From positions 2,356,001-2,420,000 of the forward strand of contig NZ_CP072453.1 in the NCBI RefSeq assembly GCF_019343475.1: DNA of 64,000 nt. The letters run 5' to 3'. Shown here in pieces: positions 1 through 8,503 of this stretch. The stretch is from Providencia sp. R33 (GTDB taxonomy: Bacteria > Pseudomonadota > Gammaproteobacteria > Enterobacterales > Enterobacteriaceae). Each line of letters begins with the position of its first letter. Positions within the stretch are counted from its first letter, which is position 1. Both the position numbers and the translations under genes were made by a program. Under the pieces are notes generated by a model. It had not been told where the DNA came from, searched no databases, and worked only from the letters and a program-made list of their open reading frames with translations.

Positions 1-241
1 GATCCTCGACGAAGCCACTTCTGCGCTCGATTATGAGTCTGAGGCTGCCATTATGGCGAATATGCCATTGATTACTCAGGGAAGAACAGTCATCAGTATT
101 GCTCATCGGTTAAATACCATTCAACACGCAGATAGAATTTGTGTGATCTGTCATGGGGAAGTTACTGAAATAGGCACACATACTGACTTACTTCAATCTA
201 GTGGGCTTTACGCCAATTTGTGGCAACAACAAACACAATAA
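1..241 (+). CDS. Type I secretion ABC transporter (HlyB-like), C-terminal fragment
   Basis: Only the last 79 codons are present; the reading frame enters from the left edge at base 2. The fragment opens with the Walker B/D-loop region (ILDEATSALD, then YESE), followed by the H-loop (IAHRLNTIQHADR) and the usual ABC tail (GEVTEIGTHTDLL). The YESE sequence after the D-loop and the spacing to the H-loop resemble HlyB-type ATPases, which export RTX toxins, proteases or bacteriocins across both membranes together with a membrane-fusion protein and TolC. The substrate and the rest of the gene lie outside the window, so the cargo cannot be named. A good terminator follows the stop. Family assignment is fairly sure; the substrate is unknown. 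Confidence 0.8.
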   Translation, partial: ILDEATSALDYESEAAIMANMPLITQGRTVISIAHRLNTIQHADRICVICHGEVTEIGTHTDLLQSSGLYANLWQQQTQ

Positions 242-252
242 ATGCTTTAAAA

Positions 253-284
253 AGCATCACTAACATAACAAGTGGTGCTTTTTT
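253..284 (+). terminator. Rho-independent terminator of the T1SS gene
   Basis: Eight-base arms AGCATCAC (253-260) and GTGGTGCT (272-279), with one G-U pair, enclose an 11-base loop and run into six T residues. The hairpin lies 12 bases after the stop codon. Confidence 0.85.
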
Positions 285-409
285 CTTAAAAGCGCGCTTT
301 TTTTCGCCAATCAAACCTATTCCCTCGCCTCGCAGCTATAGCACTAGGGGATTAGCTAGGGTATTATGGCGCGCTGAATTATTGGCACACCCTTTTAGCA
401 ATTATAGAC

Positions 410-703
410 ATGGCAAAAGAACAAACTGATCGTACTACTCTGGATTTGTTCGCTGAGGAACGAAGGCCTGGGCGACCTAAGACAAGCCCGCTATCACGGG
501 ATGAACAATTAAGGATCAACAAACGCAATCAATTAAAACGCGATAAAGTGAAAGGATTACGCAGAGTTGAACTTAAACTAAATGAAGACGCTGTAACTAT
601 ACTGAATCAGTTAGCTGAAGAAAAAAACATAAGCCGCAGTGAATTAATAGAAGAAATCTTGATGTCACAACTTCAACAAGTTGATGAGACAATACTCAAG
701 TAG
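410..703 (+). CDS. ybfE: LexA-regulated-type protein YbfE (CopB-like)
   Basis: This 97-residue basic protein matches YbfE, which precedes fldA-fur in E. coli. A charged N-terminal part contains RRPGRPKTSPLSRDEQ. The C-terminal half, from about residue 45 (RRVELKLNEDAVTILNQLAEEKNISRSELIEE), looks like a ribbon-helix-helix DNA-binding fold. The function is unknown; a regulatory role is inferred from the fold. In E. coli the gene belongs to the SOS regulon, but no convincing LexA box is visible in the 120 bases upstream here. It is read in the same direction as fldA, 154 bases away. Confidence 0.85.
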   Translation: MAKEQTDRTTLDLFAEERRPGRPKTSPLSRDEQLRINKRNQLKRDKVKGLRRVELKLNEDAVTILNQLAEEKNISRSELIEEILMSQLQQVDETILK

Positions 704-857
704 CGCTATCTTAGTAAATCACACAAATTTGACAGACTTATAAAAGTTTTTTCGCCAGAATAAGGCATAAAATTCTATTTATTTTCGTTCTAAATGAGTT
801 CTAGAAGTTGAGAAATTCCTTCTTTCTCTCTTAGAAAAACAAGAGGTTAATCAGTTT

Positions 858-1385
858 ATGGCAGTCATCGGTATTTTCTTCGGAAGTGATACAGGTAACA
901 CAGAAAATATTGCCAAAATGATCCAAGAAAGATTAGGCAAAGATGTAGCAGAAGTTCACGACATTGCTAAATGCAGCAAAGAAGACATTGAAGCTTTTGA
1001 CATTCTACTTCTTGGTATTCCAACTTGGTATTATGGCGAAGCACAATGCGATTGGGATGACTTTTTCCCAACGTTAGAAGAAATTGACTTTGATGGTAAA
1101 CTTGTCGCTCTTTTCGGTTGTGGAGACCAAGAAGACTACGCAGAATATTTCTGTGATGCGATGGGTACCATTCGCGACATCATCGAACCAAGAGGCGCGG
1201 TGATTGTTGGGCACTGGCCAACCGAAGGCTACCATTTTGAAGTTTCAAAAGGTATGGCAGATGACAACCACTTTATCGGCTTAGCAATTGATGAAGACCG
1301 CCAACCTGAGTTAACAGATGAACGAGTGGATGCCTGGGTCAAACAAATCTCTGAAGAAATGTCATTAGCTGAAATTCTTGGCTAG
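858..1385 (+). CDS. fldA: Flavodoxin 1
   Basis: The 175-residue product has the usual long-chain flavodoxin length. The FMN phosphate-binding loop GSDTGNT is at residues 9-15, and the flavin-stacking segments (PTWYYGEAQCDWDDF, then GCGDQEDYAEYFCDAMG) are intact. FldA is a cytoplasmic FMN electron carrier that feeds pyruvate formate-lyase activase (PflA, also in this window), class I-type ribonucleotide reductase activation, biotin synthase and methionine synthase. It sits upstream of fur as in E. coli, where SoxRS induces it; no SoxS site was defined here. The ATG at 858 is the only plausible start. Confidence 0.98.
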   Translation: MAVIGIFFGSDTGNTENIAKMIQERLGKDVAEVHDIAKCSKEDIEAFDILLLGIPTWYYGEAQCDWDDFFPTLEEIDFDGKLVALFGCGDQEDYAEYFCDAMGTIRDIIEPRGAVIVGHWPTEGYHFEVSKGMADDNHFIGLAIDEDRQPELTDERVDAWVKQISEEMSLAEILG

Positions 1386-1651
1386 TCGATTAAAAATAAG
1401 CATTACTCATAGACTGAACGCCTTTCCGCTCAAAGTGCACCACCGCGGAACATCATTCGGCCTAAAATAATCGATTAAATATCCTAATTGGATAGACTTA
1501 TAAGAGATTATCAAAATAATGAGACAATACATGGTTTCTATTTTTATTTTCCATGCCTATAATTGTAAATCAGTTTAGAAGACAACTGGATTTATGTTAA
1601 AAATGTCTCATTATTGTTAAATTTATGATTTAAGATACAGGACAAACCCGC

Positions 1652-2101
1652 ATGACAGACAACAATAAAGCATTGAAAAATGCTGGACTCAAAGTCACTC
1701 TTCCAAGACTTAAGATTTTGGAAGTACTTCAGGAGCCTGAGTGCCACCACGTCAGTGCGGAAGATCTCTATAAAAAGCTGATTGATATGGGCGAAGAGAT
1801 CGGGCTAGCGACTGTATACCGTGTATTGAACCAATTTGATGATGCAGGTATCGTTACGCGCCATAATTTCGAGGGTGGAAAATCCGTATTCGAATTAACT
1901 CAGCAACATCACCATGACCACTTAATTTGTTTAGATTGTGGTAAAGTGATTGAGTTTACTGATGAATCGATTGAAACTCGCCAAAAAAATATCGCTGCTC
2001 GTCACGGTATTAAGCTGTCTAACCACAGTTTATACTTATACGGCCACTGTGCTGATGGTGATTGCCGCGATAACGCTGACGCACACGAAGCAAAAGAGTA
2101 A
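1652..2101 (+). CDS. fur: Ferric uptake regulator Fur
   Basis: The 149-residue product carries the winged-helix DNA-binding half (residues 1-80, with TVYRVLNQFDDAGIV) and the metal-binding dimerisation half. Visible ligands are the HHHDH stretch at 86-90, Cys93/Cys96 (LDCGK context) and a second pair at Cys133/Cys138. With Fe(II) Fur represses iron-acquisition genes and controls its own synthesis. It is encoded 266 bases downstream of fldA. A sequence around 1507-1527 weakly resembles a Fur box, but too loosely to call. A strong terminator follows. Confidence 0.98.
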   Translation: MTDNNKALKNAGLKVTLPRLKILEVLQEPECHHVSAEDLYKKLIDMGEEIGLATVYRVLNQFDDAGIVTRHNFEGGKSVFELTQQHHHDHLICLDCGKVIEFTDESIETRQKNIAARHGIKLSNHSLYLYGHCADGDCRDNADAHEAKE

Positions 2102-2144
2102 TAGTTTAATCACTATTATACCTTGATAGTAACCCATTCTTTAA

Positions 2145-2176
2145 AAGCCTGATAACAACCATTATCAGGCTTTTTT
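2145..2176 (+). terminator. fur terminator
   Basis: Perfect 11-base arms AAGCCTGATAA (2145-2155) and TTATCAGGCTT (2162-2172) are followed by a T run. Confidence 0.92.
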
Positions 2177-2621
2177 ATTGTGTCAATTCGCCGATAAATT
2201 AAGCATTCTCAGTTAGAATATCCATAATCTCTCTTATTCACTTTATATTTATCACTAAAATATGTCGTTAAGGTGAAATATTGAAGTGTTCTATAATAAG
2301 TTGCAATTCACTTCAAATCCTTTATATTACTTGGCTGATAAACTCACCTTCTCTATTTGAGAATATTTACAATGATATCATAGTGATGCATAACGTTATT
2401 TAGAGTATGCGTTGCATCTATTTTTCATATCACTGTCATATGATTTATCTAATTAATGTCTATAATAAGTTCAATATATTACGACCTAAATTTCGGCTTG
2501 CTTTAATTTAATAAGCTAAGTAAATGTAATGAGAAAGTTAAATTACAATTCCACGATGTAATTCATGTATTTTTAGCTAGACTTATTTGGATTGCTCTCG
2601 TACTTCGTAAGAGATTAACTG
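2177..2621. other. AT-rich intergenic region between fur and the bactofilin gene
   Basis: About 445 bases without a credible ORF or hairpin. It must hold the promoter of the downstream bactofilin gene. Several AT-rich -10-like stretches are present but none stands out, and no RNA gene was recognised. Confidence 0.6.
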
Positions 2622-3311
2622 ATGAAAAAAACATATCTTTTCATTAATACTAGTTTTTTCTTCTGGTTTCTTACTTTAATAGGATGGTTTTTTCGTCATA
2701 CAGCCATCACCTTATTTTCATTTGTATTATCAATTCTGTTCTTGATCTTATACTTCAATCAAAAAAAGGTAAGTAAAATGTTCACCAAAAGACAAAACAA
2801 ACAAACCCCTGAAGAAACCCCTACCATTCGTGAACCTGAAATTACTTCTAAGATAGAAGAACACGTTACGATATCAACGCCAACCCTTAGTGAAGAAAAA
2901 TCGAATACGATAATTTCGAGGGATGTGATGTTTGAAGGTAATATTACCTCTAATGAGCAGGTCCACATTTATGGCAAAGTCGTTGGTAATATTACAGGGA
3001 AAGATAATACCGTTAAAGTTATGCTAAATGGCCAAGTAACGGGCAATATCACTTGTAAGGAACTGATTATTAATGGTCGAATTGAAGGGGAGTGTATCTC
3101 TGAATCCATTAGTATCGAAAATAACGGCGAAGTTCATGGGACGATTCACTACAGCAGTTTATCGATTAAAAAAGGCGGGATCCTTTCGGGGCAAGCTAAA
3201 GTCAAAAATAGTGTTACTCATACGGATAAAGTCACGCAATTAAAAGATAAAGTAAAACATGATGCGCCTATCATCAATAATGAAGGTGATAAAGGAATTG
3301 CTTCGTTATAA
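2622..3311 (+). CDS. ccmA: Membrane-anchored bactofilin (CcmA-like)
   Basis: The 229-residue product begins with two hydrophobic segments (about residues 5-22 and 27-45), then a charged linker, then a bactofilin (polymer-forming, DUF583) domain at roughly 95-195 with the repetitive right-handed beta-helix pattern (GNITSNEQVHIYGKVVGNI, LIINGRIEGECIS). Bactofilins polymerise without nucleotide and shape the cell envelope. The Proteus mirabilis homologue CcmA has the same membrane-anchored layout and affects cell shape and swarming. An in-frame internal ATG at 2778 (Met53), preceded by AAGGT, could yield a cytosolic form lacking both membrane segments. It is convergent with chiP and occupies the place where E. 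coli has chiQ (ybfN). Confidence 0.88.
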   Translation: MKKTYLFINTSFFFWFLTLIGWFFRHTAITLFSFVLSILFLILYFNQKKVSKMFTKRQNKQTPEETPTIREPEITSKIEEHVTISTPTLSEEKSNTIISRDVMFEGNITSNEQVHIYGKVVGNITGKDNTVKVMLNGQVTGNITCKELIINGRIEGECISESISIENNGEVHGTIHYSSLSIKKGGILSGQAKVKNSVTHTDKVTQLKDKVKHDAPIINNEGDKGIASL

Positions 3312-3349
3312 ACATTTATTTTTCTACACTAGGATAATGACTGAATAAT

Positions 3350-3384
3350 AAAAATAAGGTGAATGTAATCCACCTTATTTTTAA
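3350..3384 (+). terminator. Terminator of the bactofilin gene
   Basis: Arms AAAAATAAGGTG (3350-3361) and CACCTTATTTTT (3371-3382) are perfectly complementary, with a 9-base loop and a T-rich tail. The A-rich 5' arm could also serve transcription from chiP on the other strand. Confidence 0.9.
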
Positions 3385-3515
3385 TTTTCAAACTCGTAAT
3401 ATAAGTGTATTTTCTTATTTTATTTATCGGTTTGATACTACATAAATATGCTATGTGCATTTTAGTTGGCTACCATCATACTTATTACAATGGTAACCGC
3501 TATCTATTTAACTCA

Positions 3516-4913
3516 TTAAAAAATCGTAAATGGCATCATCACCATAAACTTAATATCTTTTTCATCTTGGAAGATATTTCCATAACCACCACCATAGCTA
3601 GGAATATCGGTATGGTTATCGTATTTGGTGAAGTGTAATTTAAAGAGAGTATCTTTTGCTCGGCCTGTTTGGACGGTGTATAAAATATCAAAGTTCCACG
3701 CACTTTCTTTTAAACGTACATCTTGGGCATATTGAGAATTCGTACTTGGCTTCGCATCCCAACCATAAATATAGGATGTACCCACTTTCCAGCCTGCAAG
3801 ATCCCAATTTTTAAGATCGTACATTACACCTGCGTACAAGGCTTTTTCATTATTGGCGTTCCAGTCTGAACGACCATCCCACCAAATATCCATACGCCCA
3901 TTGGATGTCGCCCAGCCCGGCGTCATACGTTGCAAGAAGTAGCCTTGATTACCTTCCGCTTTAACATAGGTTCCCTCAACTTTAAAATCAAACTGTTCAT
4001 AGGTATAGCCTAATGTCATCGCTTGCAACCACGCTAAGCCATCATAAACATCATTGACACCGCCATCAGAAACTTTATCTTTAGAACCATAAAATTGATA
4101 TGAGAGACGCAAATCGCGTTCAGCTACAGGCACAGCATATGAGACCTTAGCAAAATACTGATCCATATAGTCTTTTGCTTGTCCATAAGCCCCTTCTAAT
4201 ACTAAGTTATTTTTAAAATCATATTTAAACCCAATAGAATGCAAATAACTGATCCCTGTTTTGCCATCCGCTTCACGGAAATCATACATTGAGCGGTACC
4301 ATGGCGCCTTATAACGGTCTGTCCACATATAGGACATGCTCAGCTCACCATTTTGCTCAAAATCAAATACACCACCGACTTCCAAACCACGATAAGTCCC
4401 CGGCATGTAGCTCCAGTGTGAAGCTAATAATGTTTGCCCAGTAGGCTGAATATAACCCCCTCTTCCCCAGAAAGGACCATATTTCAGTTTTGCAGCAGCT
4501 TTATAAAACGTTACACCACTACGGTCGCCTGTCCATTTTTCATCCCAACGTGATTTAGCATCACTAAATCCAATCTCATTGGGTGCTGCGGGGCCACTGT
4601 TTGATAATTCTATAGCGGTAAAACCTGCTAAATCTAAGCCGATAACATCTTGAAAATAGCCAGATGAAAAGTCTAGACTACCATTGAATGTGGAGTGTTT
4701 AAGATTATCTGCATACTTCTTATATTTATCACTATTCGGGTCCAAATCCTTACGAGAACGATCCCTTTGCCAATAATAAAGTCCACCTGTGAGTTTTGAA
4801 TCTTCAAGGAACTGTTCTGCGTGAGTCATTGGCTGATACGCGATAGGCAGCATCGCGATTGCGATTTTTAAGACGAGCAACTTCCTGCCAGTATTGACAT
4901 GTTTATTAACCAT
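3516..4913 (-). CDS. chiP: Chitoporin ChiP (OprD-family porin)
   Basis: The 465-residue outer-membrane porin has a signal peptide of about 32 residues (hydrophobic LLVLKIAIAMLPIAY, Ala-containing end before EQFLEDSKLTGG). Its body closely matches E. coli ChiP (YbfM): LTGGLYYWQRDR, KYGPFWGRGGYIQPTGQTLL, SYMWTDRYKAPW, GYFLQRMTP, RMDIWWDGRSD and the terminal GGGYGNIFQDE...MMPFTIF with a C-terminal Phe typical of beta-barrels. ChiP takes up chitooligosaccharides. Next to fur it has the E. coli position, but the lipoprotein gene chiQ is absent. Upstream lie a NagC-like palindrome and a Shine-Dalgarno (TTAGAGGAAT) of the kind paired by the sRNA ChiX in E. coli. Confidence 0.95.
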   Translation of the reverse strand: MVNKHVNTGRKLLVLKIAIAMLPIAYQPMTHAEQFLEDSKLTGGLYYWQRDRSRKDLDPNSDKYKKYADNLKHSTFNGSLDFSSGYFQDVIGLDLAGFTAIELSNSGPAAPNEIGFSDAKSRWDEKWTGDRSGVTFYKAAAKLKYGPFWGRGGYIQPTGQTLLASHWSYMPGTYRGLEVGGVFDFEQNGELSMSYMWTDRYKAPWYRSMYDFREADGKTGISYLHSIGFKYDFKNNLVLEGAYGQAKDYMDQYFAKVSYAVPVAERDLRLSYQFYGSKDKVSDGGVNDVYDGLAWLQAMTLGYTYEQFDFKVEGTYVKAEGNQGYFLQRMTPGWATSNGRMDIWWDGRSDWNANNEKALYAGVMYDLKNWDLAGWKVGTSYIYGWDAKPSTNSQYAQDVRLKESAWNFDILYTVQTGRAKDTLFKLHFTKYDNHTDIPSYGGGYGNIFQDEKDIKFMVMMPFTIF

Positions 4914-4942
4914 TCTTGTATTCCTCTAATATTTTTTATGTT

Positions 4943-4966
4943 TTATTTTTTCGGCCGAAATACGAT
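4943..4966 (-). promoter_or_regulatory. Possible NagC operator upstream of chiP
   Basis: TTATTTTTTCGGCCGAAATA contains a perfect 12-base palindrome TTTCGGCCGAAA flanked by A/T. This resembles NagC-type operators (ATTT...CGAAAT). It lies 30-53 bases upstream of the chiP start codon, and NagC represses chiP in E. coli. The assignment rests on motif resemblance only. Confidence 0.4.
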
Positions 4967-5384
4967 TTAACTTTCCATTTAAATCTAAATATTCACAATA
5001 ACTTATGTTATTTGTGATGTGATTAGCCTATTTTTTGCGACGCGAATTATCAACACTGATACTGGCTTTGTTGCCAAAATATGATCAACGGCACATTAAT
5101 TTTAATTAACAGTCATTATCACACATGATGTTTTTTCGCAGGATGAGGTTCAACCAATTGATTTAATAAAGAAATAAAAGAGGTCTTACGATTCATTTGA
5201 ATTAGATTAAAACAAATAAATTGCTAATTAGTGATTTAAATTTTCCAATAATGCCGTAATTTTGCGTAGCCTATCACCACATTGACATTAAATATTGAGT
5301 TTGCCCCAAAAATTCGCCTCAATTTTACGAACATGCTTCAATTTACTGAAAAATATTTTCATTCCTTGTTTATGGTGAATTACC
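4967..5384. other. AT-rich intergenic region between chiP and ansB
   Basis: About 420 bases with no plausible ORF. It lies upstream of chiP (minus strand) and downstream of ansB. Apart from the chiP operator-like site and the ansB terminator at its two ends, nothing was recognised. Confidence 0.55.
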
Positions 5385-5418
5385 ATAAAATTAACGGGAG
5401 ACAGAAAACTGCCTCCCG
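5385..5418 (-). terminator. ansB terminator
   Basis: Arms 5395-5404 (CGGGAGACAG) and 5409-5418 (CTGCCTCCCG) pair with one A-C mismatch. On the minus strand the hairpin is followed by TTAATTTTAT, 29 bases after the ansB stop. Confidence 0.75.
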
Positions 5419-5446
5419 CTACATTAACTCCTAAAACACATTGAGT

Positions 5447-6490
5447 TTAATATTTCTCAAACATTGCCTGAATTTTCTGCGGATCTTTCGTTTCAGTTAA
5501 CGCTAATTGTAATAACACACGAGCTTTTTGCGGATTTAACCTTTCCGATGCCACAAAACCATATAAATTATCATCAACCTCTGCATTACGTGTGGTATAG
5601 CCTGTTGGAACTCGGCTTGCACGCACCACAACCACATCCTCTTTTGCTGCCTTCGCTAATGCATCAAATACCGTTTTGTACATGTTGCCATTACCAACAC
5701 CTGCGCTGACAATCCCCTCTACGCCTTCCTCTCTCAATGCCTTAACAGGAGCAGCGGATGCATTGGCATAGTTATAAACGATACCCACCGCGGGTAATTT
5801 CTCTAACTTACTCACATCAAATGCGGCCTTATCTCCGCGTGGTTGAGGGGCTTGGAAATAGGTCACTTTACCATCGTGAATAAAGCCCTCAGCACCCGCG
5901 TTAACCGCATCAAATGCTTGCACTTCTGTCGTGCTCATTTTCATCACATTGCGGCCTTGAACCACTTTATCGTTCATTGCCATAAGCACACCGCGGTCAC
6001 CCGCTGACTTATCCGTTGCAAGTACCACTGCGTTATATAAATTTAATGGGCCATCTGCGCCCAGCGCAGTCGATGGTCGCATTGCTCCCACTAATACAAT
6101 TGGTTTTTTACAATAGGTTGTTAAATCAAGAAAAAAAGCCGTTTCCTCTAGCGTATCTGTTCCGTGAGTGATCACAAATCCGTCAGTTTTATCGCAGTCC
6201 TGATTAATTTTTTTCGCCAACGTCAACCAAACTTGGTCGTTCATATCTTGCGAACCGATATTCACCAACTGCTCACCACTTAAATTGGCGATTTTCTTGG
6301 TTTCTGGAACCGCATTAATTAACGCATCAATGCCAACTTTACCCGCTTGATAGCTGGAAGACGTAGCCGAATCCCCGCCCCCAGCAATGGTTCCTCCCGT
6401 TGCCAATACCGTAATATTCGGTTGAGCAATGGCTGATACGGCAAACAGTGAAACCAGTGTCGCGAGCAGCGCTTTATTTCTGTTTTTCAT
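5447..6490 (-). CDS. ansB: Periplasmic L-asparaginase II
   Basis: The 347-residue product has a clear signal peptide, with predicted cleavage after Ala22 (AIA before QPNITVLATGG). It hydrolyses L-asparagine to aspartate and ammonia in the periplasm. Catalytic residues of type II asparaginases are visible: Thr34 in ATGGTIAGG (mature Thr12), Tyr in SSYQAGKVG, and Thr111-Asp112 in THGTDTLEE (mature Thr89-Asp90); the Lys of the second motif follows in VLVGAMRPSTALGADGPLNL and NDKVV. Length is normal. The gene is divergent from ycaO with 193 bases between starts. E. coli ansB is activated by FNR and CRP; no clear site was found here. Confidence 0.97.
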   Translation of the reverse strand: MKNRNKALLATLVSLFAVSAIAQPNITVLATGGTIAGGGDSATSSSYQAGKVGIDALINAVPETKKIANLSGEQLVNIGSQDMNDQVWLTLAKKINQDCDKTDGFVITHGTDTLEETAFFLDLTTYCKKPIVLVGAMRPSTALGADGPLNLYNAVVLATDKSAGDRGVLMAMNDKVVQGRNVMKMSTTEVQAFDAVNAGAEGFIHDGKVTYFQAPQPRGDKAAFDVSKLEKLPAVGIVYNYANASAAPVKALREEGVEGIVSAGVGNGNMYKTVFDALAKAAKEDVVVVRASRVPTGYTTRNAEVDDNLYGFVASERLNPQKARVLLQLALTETKDPQKIQAMFEKY

Positions 6491-6683
6491 CCTATTTTCC
6501 TTTCATTAATAAACTCCAGTTATTATGTGTATTTATGCTGAATTTATTGTGACCTATATAATTATTTTAGGAGAAATAATGAATATTAAGATGATTTCTC
6601 TATGAATGAATAAAAAGCGTGAGGTTGAGACAAAAATCCGTATGATAGCCCGTTTGACACACTCTATTCACAAGTGACTGACA

Positions 6684-8438
6684 ATGAGCCAAACATTTAT
6701 CCCCGGCAAAGACGCCGCTCTTGAAGACTCCATTGATGCATTCCAAACCAAATTACAAAAATTGGGGTTTGATATTGAAGAAGCGTCATGGTTAAACCCT
6801 GTACCAAACGTTTGGTCAGTGCATATTCGCGATAAAGAGTGCCCTCTTTGCTTTACCAATGGTAAAGGTGCGAGCAAGAAAGCCGCTTTAGCCTCTGCCC
6901 TTGGTGAGTATTTCGAACGTTTATCGACTAACTACTTCTTTGCTGATTTCTACTTGGGTAAATCCATTTCTGAAGGTGACTTTGTCCACTACCCAAATGA
7001 AAAATGGTTCCCATTAACAGAAGATGACAGTCTACCTGAAGGCTTGTTAGACAGTCGTTTGATTAAGTTCTATGACCCTGATGAGGCATTAGCTGCAAGC
7101 CAGCTCATTGACCTGCAATCCGGCAATGAAGAACGCGGCATTTGTGCCCTGCCATTTACACGCCAGTCTGATGACAAAACCGTCTATATTCCTATGAATA
7201 TTGTTGGGAACTTATACGTTTCTAACGGTATGTCCGCAGGTAACACCGCAAACGAAGCGCGTGTACAAGGGCTTTCTGAAGTGTTTGAACGCTTTGTGAA
7301 AAACAAAATTATCTCAGAAAGCATCAGCTTACCGACGATCCCAGCAGATGTGATGGCGCGTTATCCAAGCGTAGTTGAAGCTATTGATACCCTTGAAAAA
7401 GAAGGCTTCCCAATTTTCTGCTACGACGCGTCATTAGGTGGAAAATACCCTGTCATTTGCGTGGTGCTATTTAACCCGCAAAATGGCACTTGCTTCGCGT
7501 CATTCGGCGCACACCCTGACTTTGGTGTTGCCCTTGAGCGTACCGTGACTGAATTATTGCAAGGACGCGGCTTAAAAGACTTAGACGTCTTTAATGCACC
7601 GACTTTTGATGATGAAGAAGTCGCTGAGCACACTAACCTTGAAACTCACTTTATTGATTCAAGCGGTTTAATCAGCTGGGATCTGTTCAAAGATGATGCG
7701 GATTATGAATTTGCAGATTGGAGCTTCAAAGGCACGACGCAGGAAGAATTTGCAACGCTTATCCGTATTTTCAATACGTTAGATGCCGAAGTTTACATCG
7801 CGGATTACAACCATTTAGGCGTTTACGCATGCCGTATTTTAGTACCAGGCATGTCAGATATCTACCCTGTTGAAGATTTGCATATTGCGAACAACGCAAT
7901 GGGCGCCTACTTGCGTGATACCATTATCGGTTTACCTGATAGCCAATGGGAAAAACAAGACTACCTTGCCCTAATTGAGCAATTAGACGATGACGGTTTA
8001 GATGATTTCACCCGTGTACGTGAGCTGCTTGGTTTAGCGGTCGGCAAAGACAATGGCTGGAGCAACCTGCGCATCGGTGAGTTAAAATCGATGTTAGCCC
8101 TTGCTGGTGGTGACCTCGAGCAAGCCCTTGCATGGGTTGAGTGGACGCAAGACTTTAACAGTTCAGTGTTCACCCCAGAACGTGCAAACTATTACCGCTG
8201 CTTGCAAACATTGCTGCTATTATCGCAAGAAGAAGAAAGAAACCCTGCGCAATACTACAGCGCATTTGTCCGTATGTATGGGCAAGAGGCCGTCGATGCG
8301 GCTTCAGCAGCTGTTGCGGGTGAGTCTTGCTTCTACGGTCTGTGGTCAATCGATGATGAGCTAAAAGCACTACCTGCTCACCAAGCGCTGCTTGCTGCTT
8401 ATGAAAAACTGCAAAAAGCCAAACGCGCTAACGCGTAA
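6684..8438 (+). CDS. ycaO: YcaO-domain protein, S12 methylthiotransferase accessory factor
   Basis: The 584-residue product matches E. coli YcaO (586) along its length. It has the ATP-dependent YcaO cyclodehydratase-type fold in the first two thirds (GKGASKKAALASALGEYFERLS, NEARVQGLSEVFERFVKN, ALERTVTELLQGRGL) and a C-terminal helical, TPR-like part (LAGGDLEQALAWVEWTQDF). YcaO is linked to RimO-dependent beta-methylthiolation of ribosomal protein S12; its exact reaction remains unclear. In E. coli it adjoins focA; here a sugar-acid cluster of about 5 kb lies between them. The start ATG 6684 follows AGTGACTGACA, a weak ribosome-binding site. Confidence 0.96.
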   Translation: MSQTFIPGKDAALEDSIDAFQTKLQKLGFDIEEASWLNPVPNVWSVHIRDKECPLCFTNGKGASKKAALASALGEYFERLSTNYFFADFYLGKSISEGDFVHYPNEKWFPLTEDDSLPEGLLDSRLIKFYDPDEALAASQLIDLQSGNEERGICALPFTRQSDDKTVYIPMNIVGNLYVSNGMSAGNTANEARVQGLSEVFERFVKNKIISESISLPTIPADVMARYPSVVEAIDTLEKEGFPIFCYDASLGGKYPVICVVLFNPQNGTCFASFGAHPDFGVALERTVTELLQGRGLKDLDVFNAPTFDDEEVAEHTNLETHFIDSSGLISWDLFKDDADYEFADWSFKGTTQEEFATLIRIFNTLDAEVYIADYNHLGVYACRILVPGMSDIYPVEDLHIANNAMGAYLRDTIIGLPDSQWEKQDYLALIEQLDDDGLDDFTRVRELLGLAVGKDNGWSNLRIGELKSMLALAGGDLEQALAWVEWTQDFNSSVFTPERANYYRCLQTLLLLSQEEERNPAQYYSAFVRMYGQEAVDAASAAVAGESCFYGLWSIDDELKALPAHQALLAAYEKLQKAKRANA

Positions 8439-8449
8439 TTGAGCCAATG

Positions 8450-8480
8450 TGTTGACGGGAAGCCTTTCCCGTCAACATTT
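8450..8480. terminator. Bidirectional terminator between ycaO and the hydro-lyase gene
   Basis: A 12-base perfect inverted repeat (TGTTGACGGGAA, 8450-8461, with TTCCCGTCAACA, 8466-8477) has a 4-base loop and TTTA on the plus side. It sits between two convergent genes. Confidence 0.85.
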
Positions 8481-8503
8481 ACAGCGTTATCTATTTATAT
8501 AAA

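Noticed and set aside
287..409. Search for a LexA box upstream of ybfE
   Set aside because: No CTGT-N8-ACAG-like sequence is present.
1507..1527. Fur-box-like sequence upstream of fur
   Set aside because: GATTATCAAAATAATGAGA matches the 19-base consensus too poorly to separate from AT-rich background.
1594..1620. Eight-codon ORF upstream of fur, considered as an equivalent of the E. coli leader uof
   Set aside because: It does not overlap the fur start, has only a weak ribosome-binding site and cannot be distinguished from chance.
3405..3638. 77-codon plus-strand ORF between the bactofilin gene and chiP
   Set aside because: It overlaps the conserved 3' end of chiP on the other strand and begins after the bactofilin terminator without a convincing ribosome-binding site.
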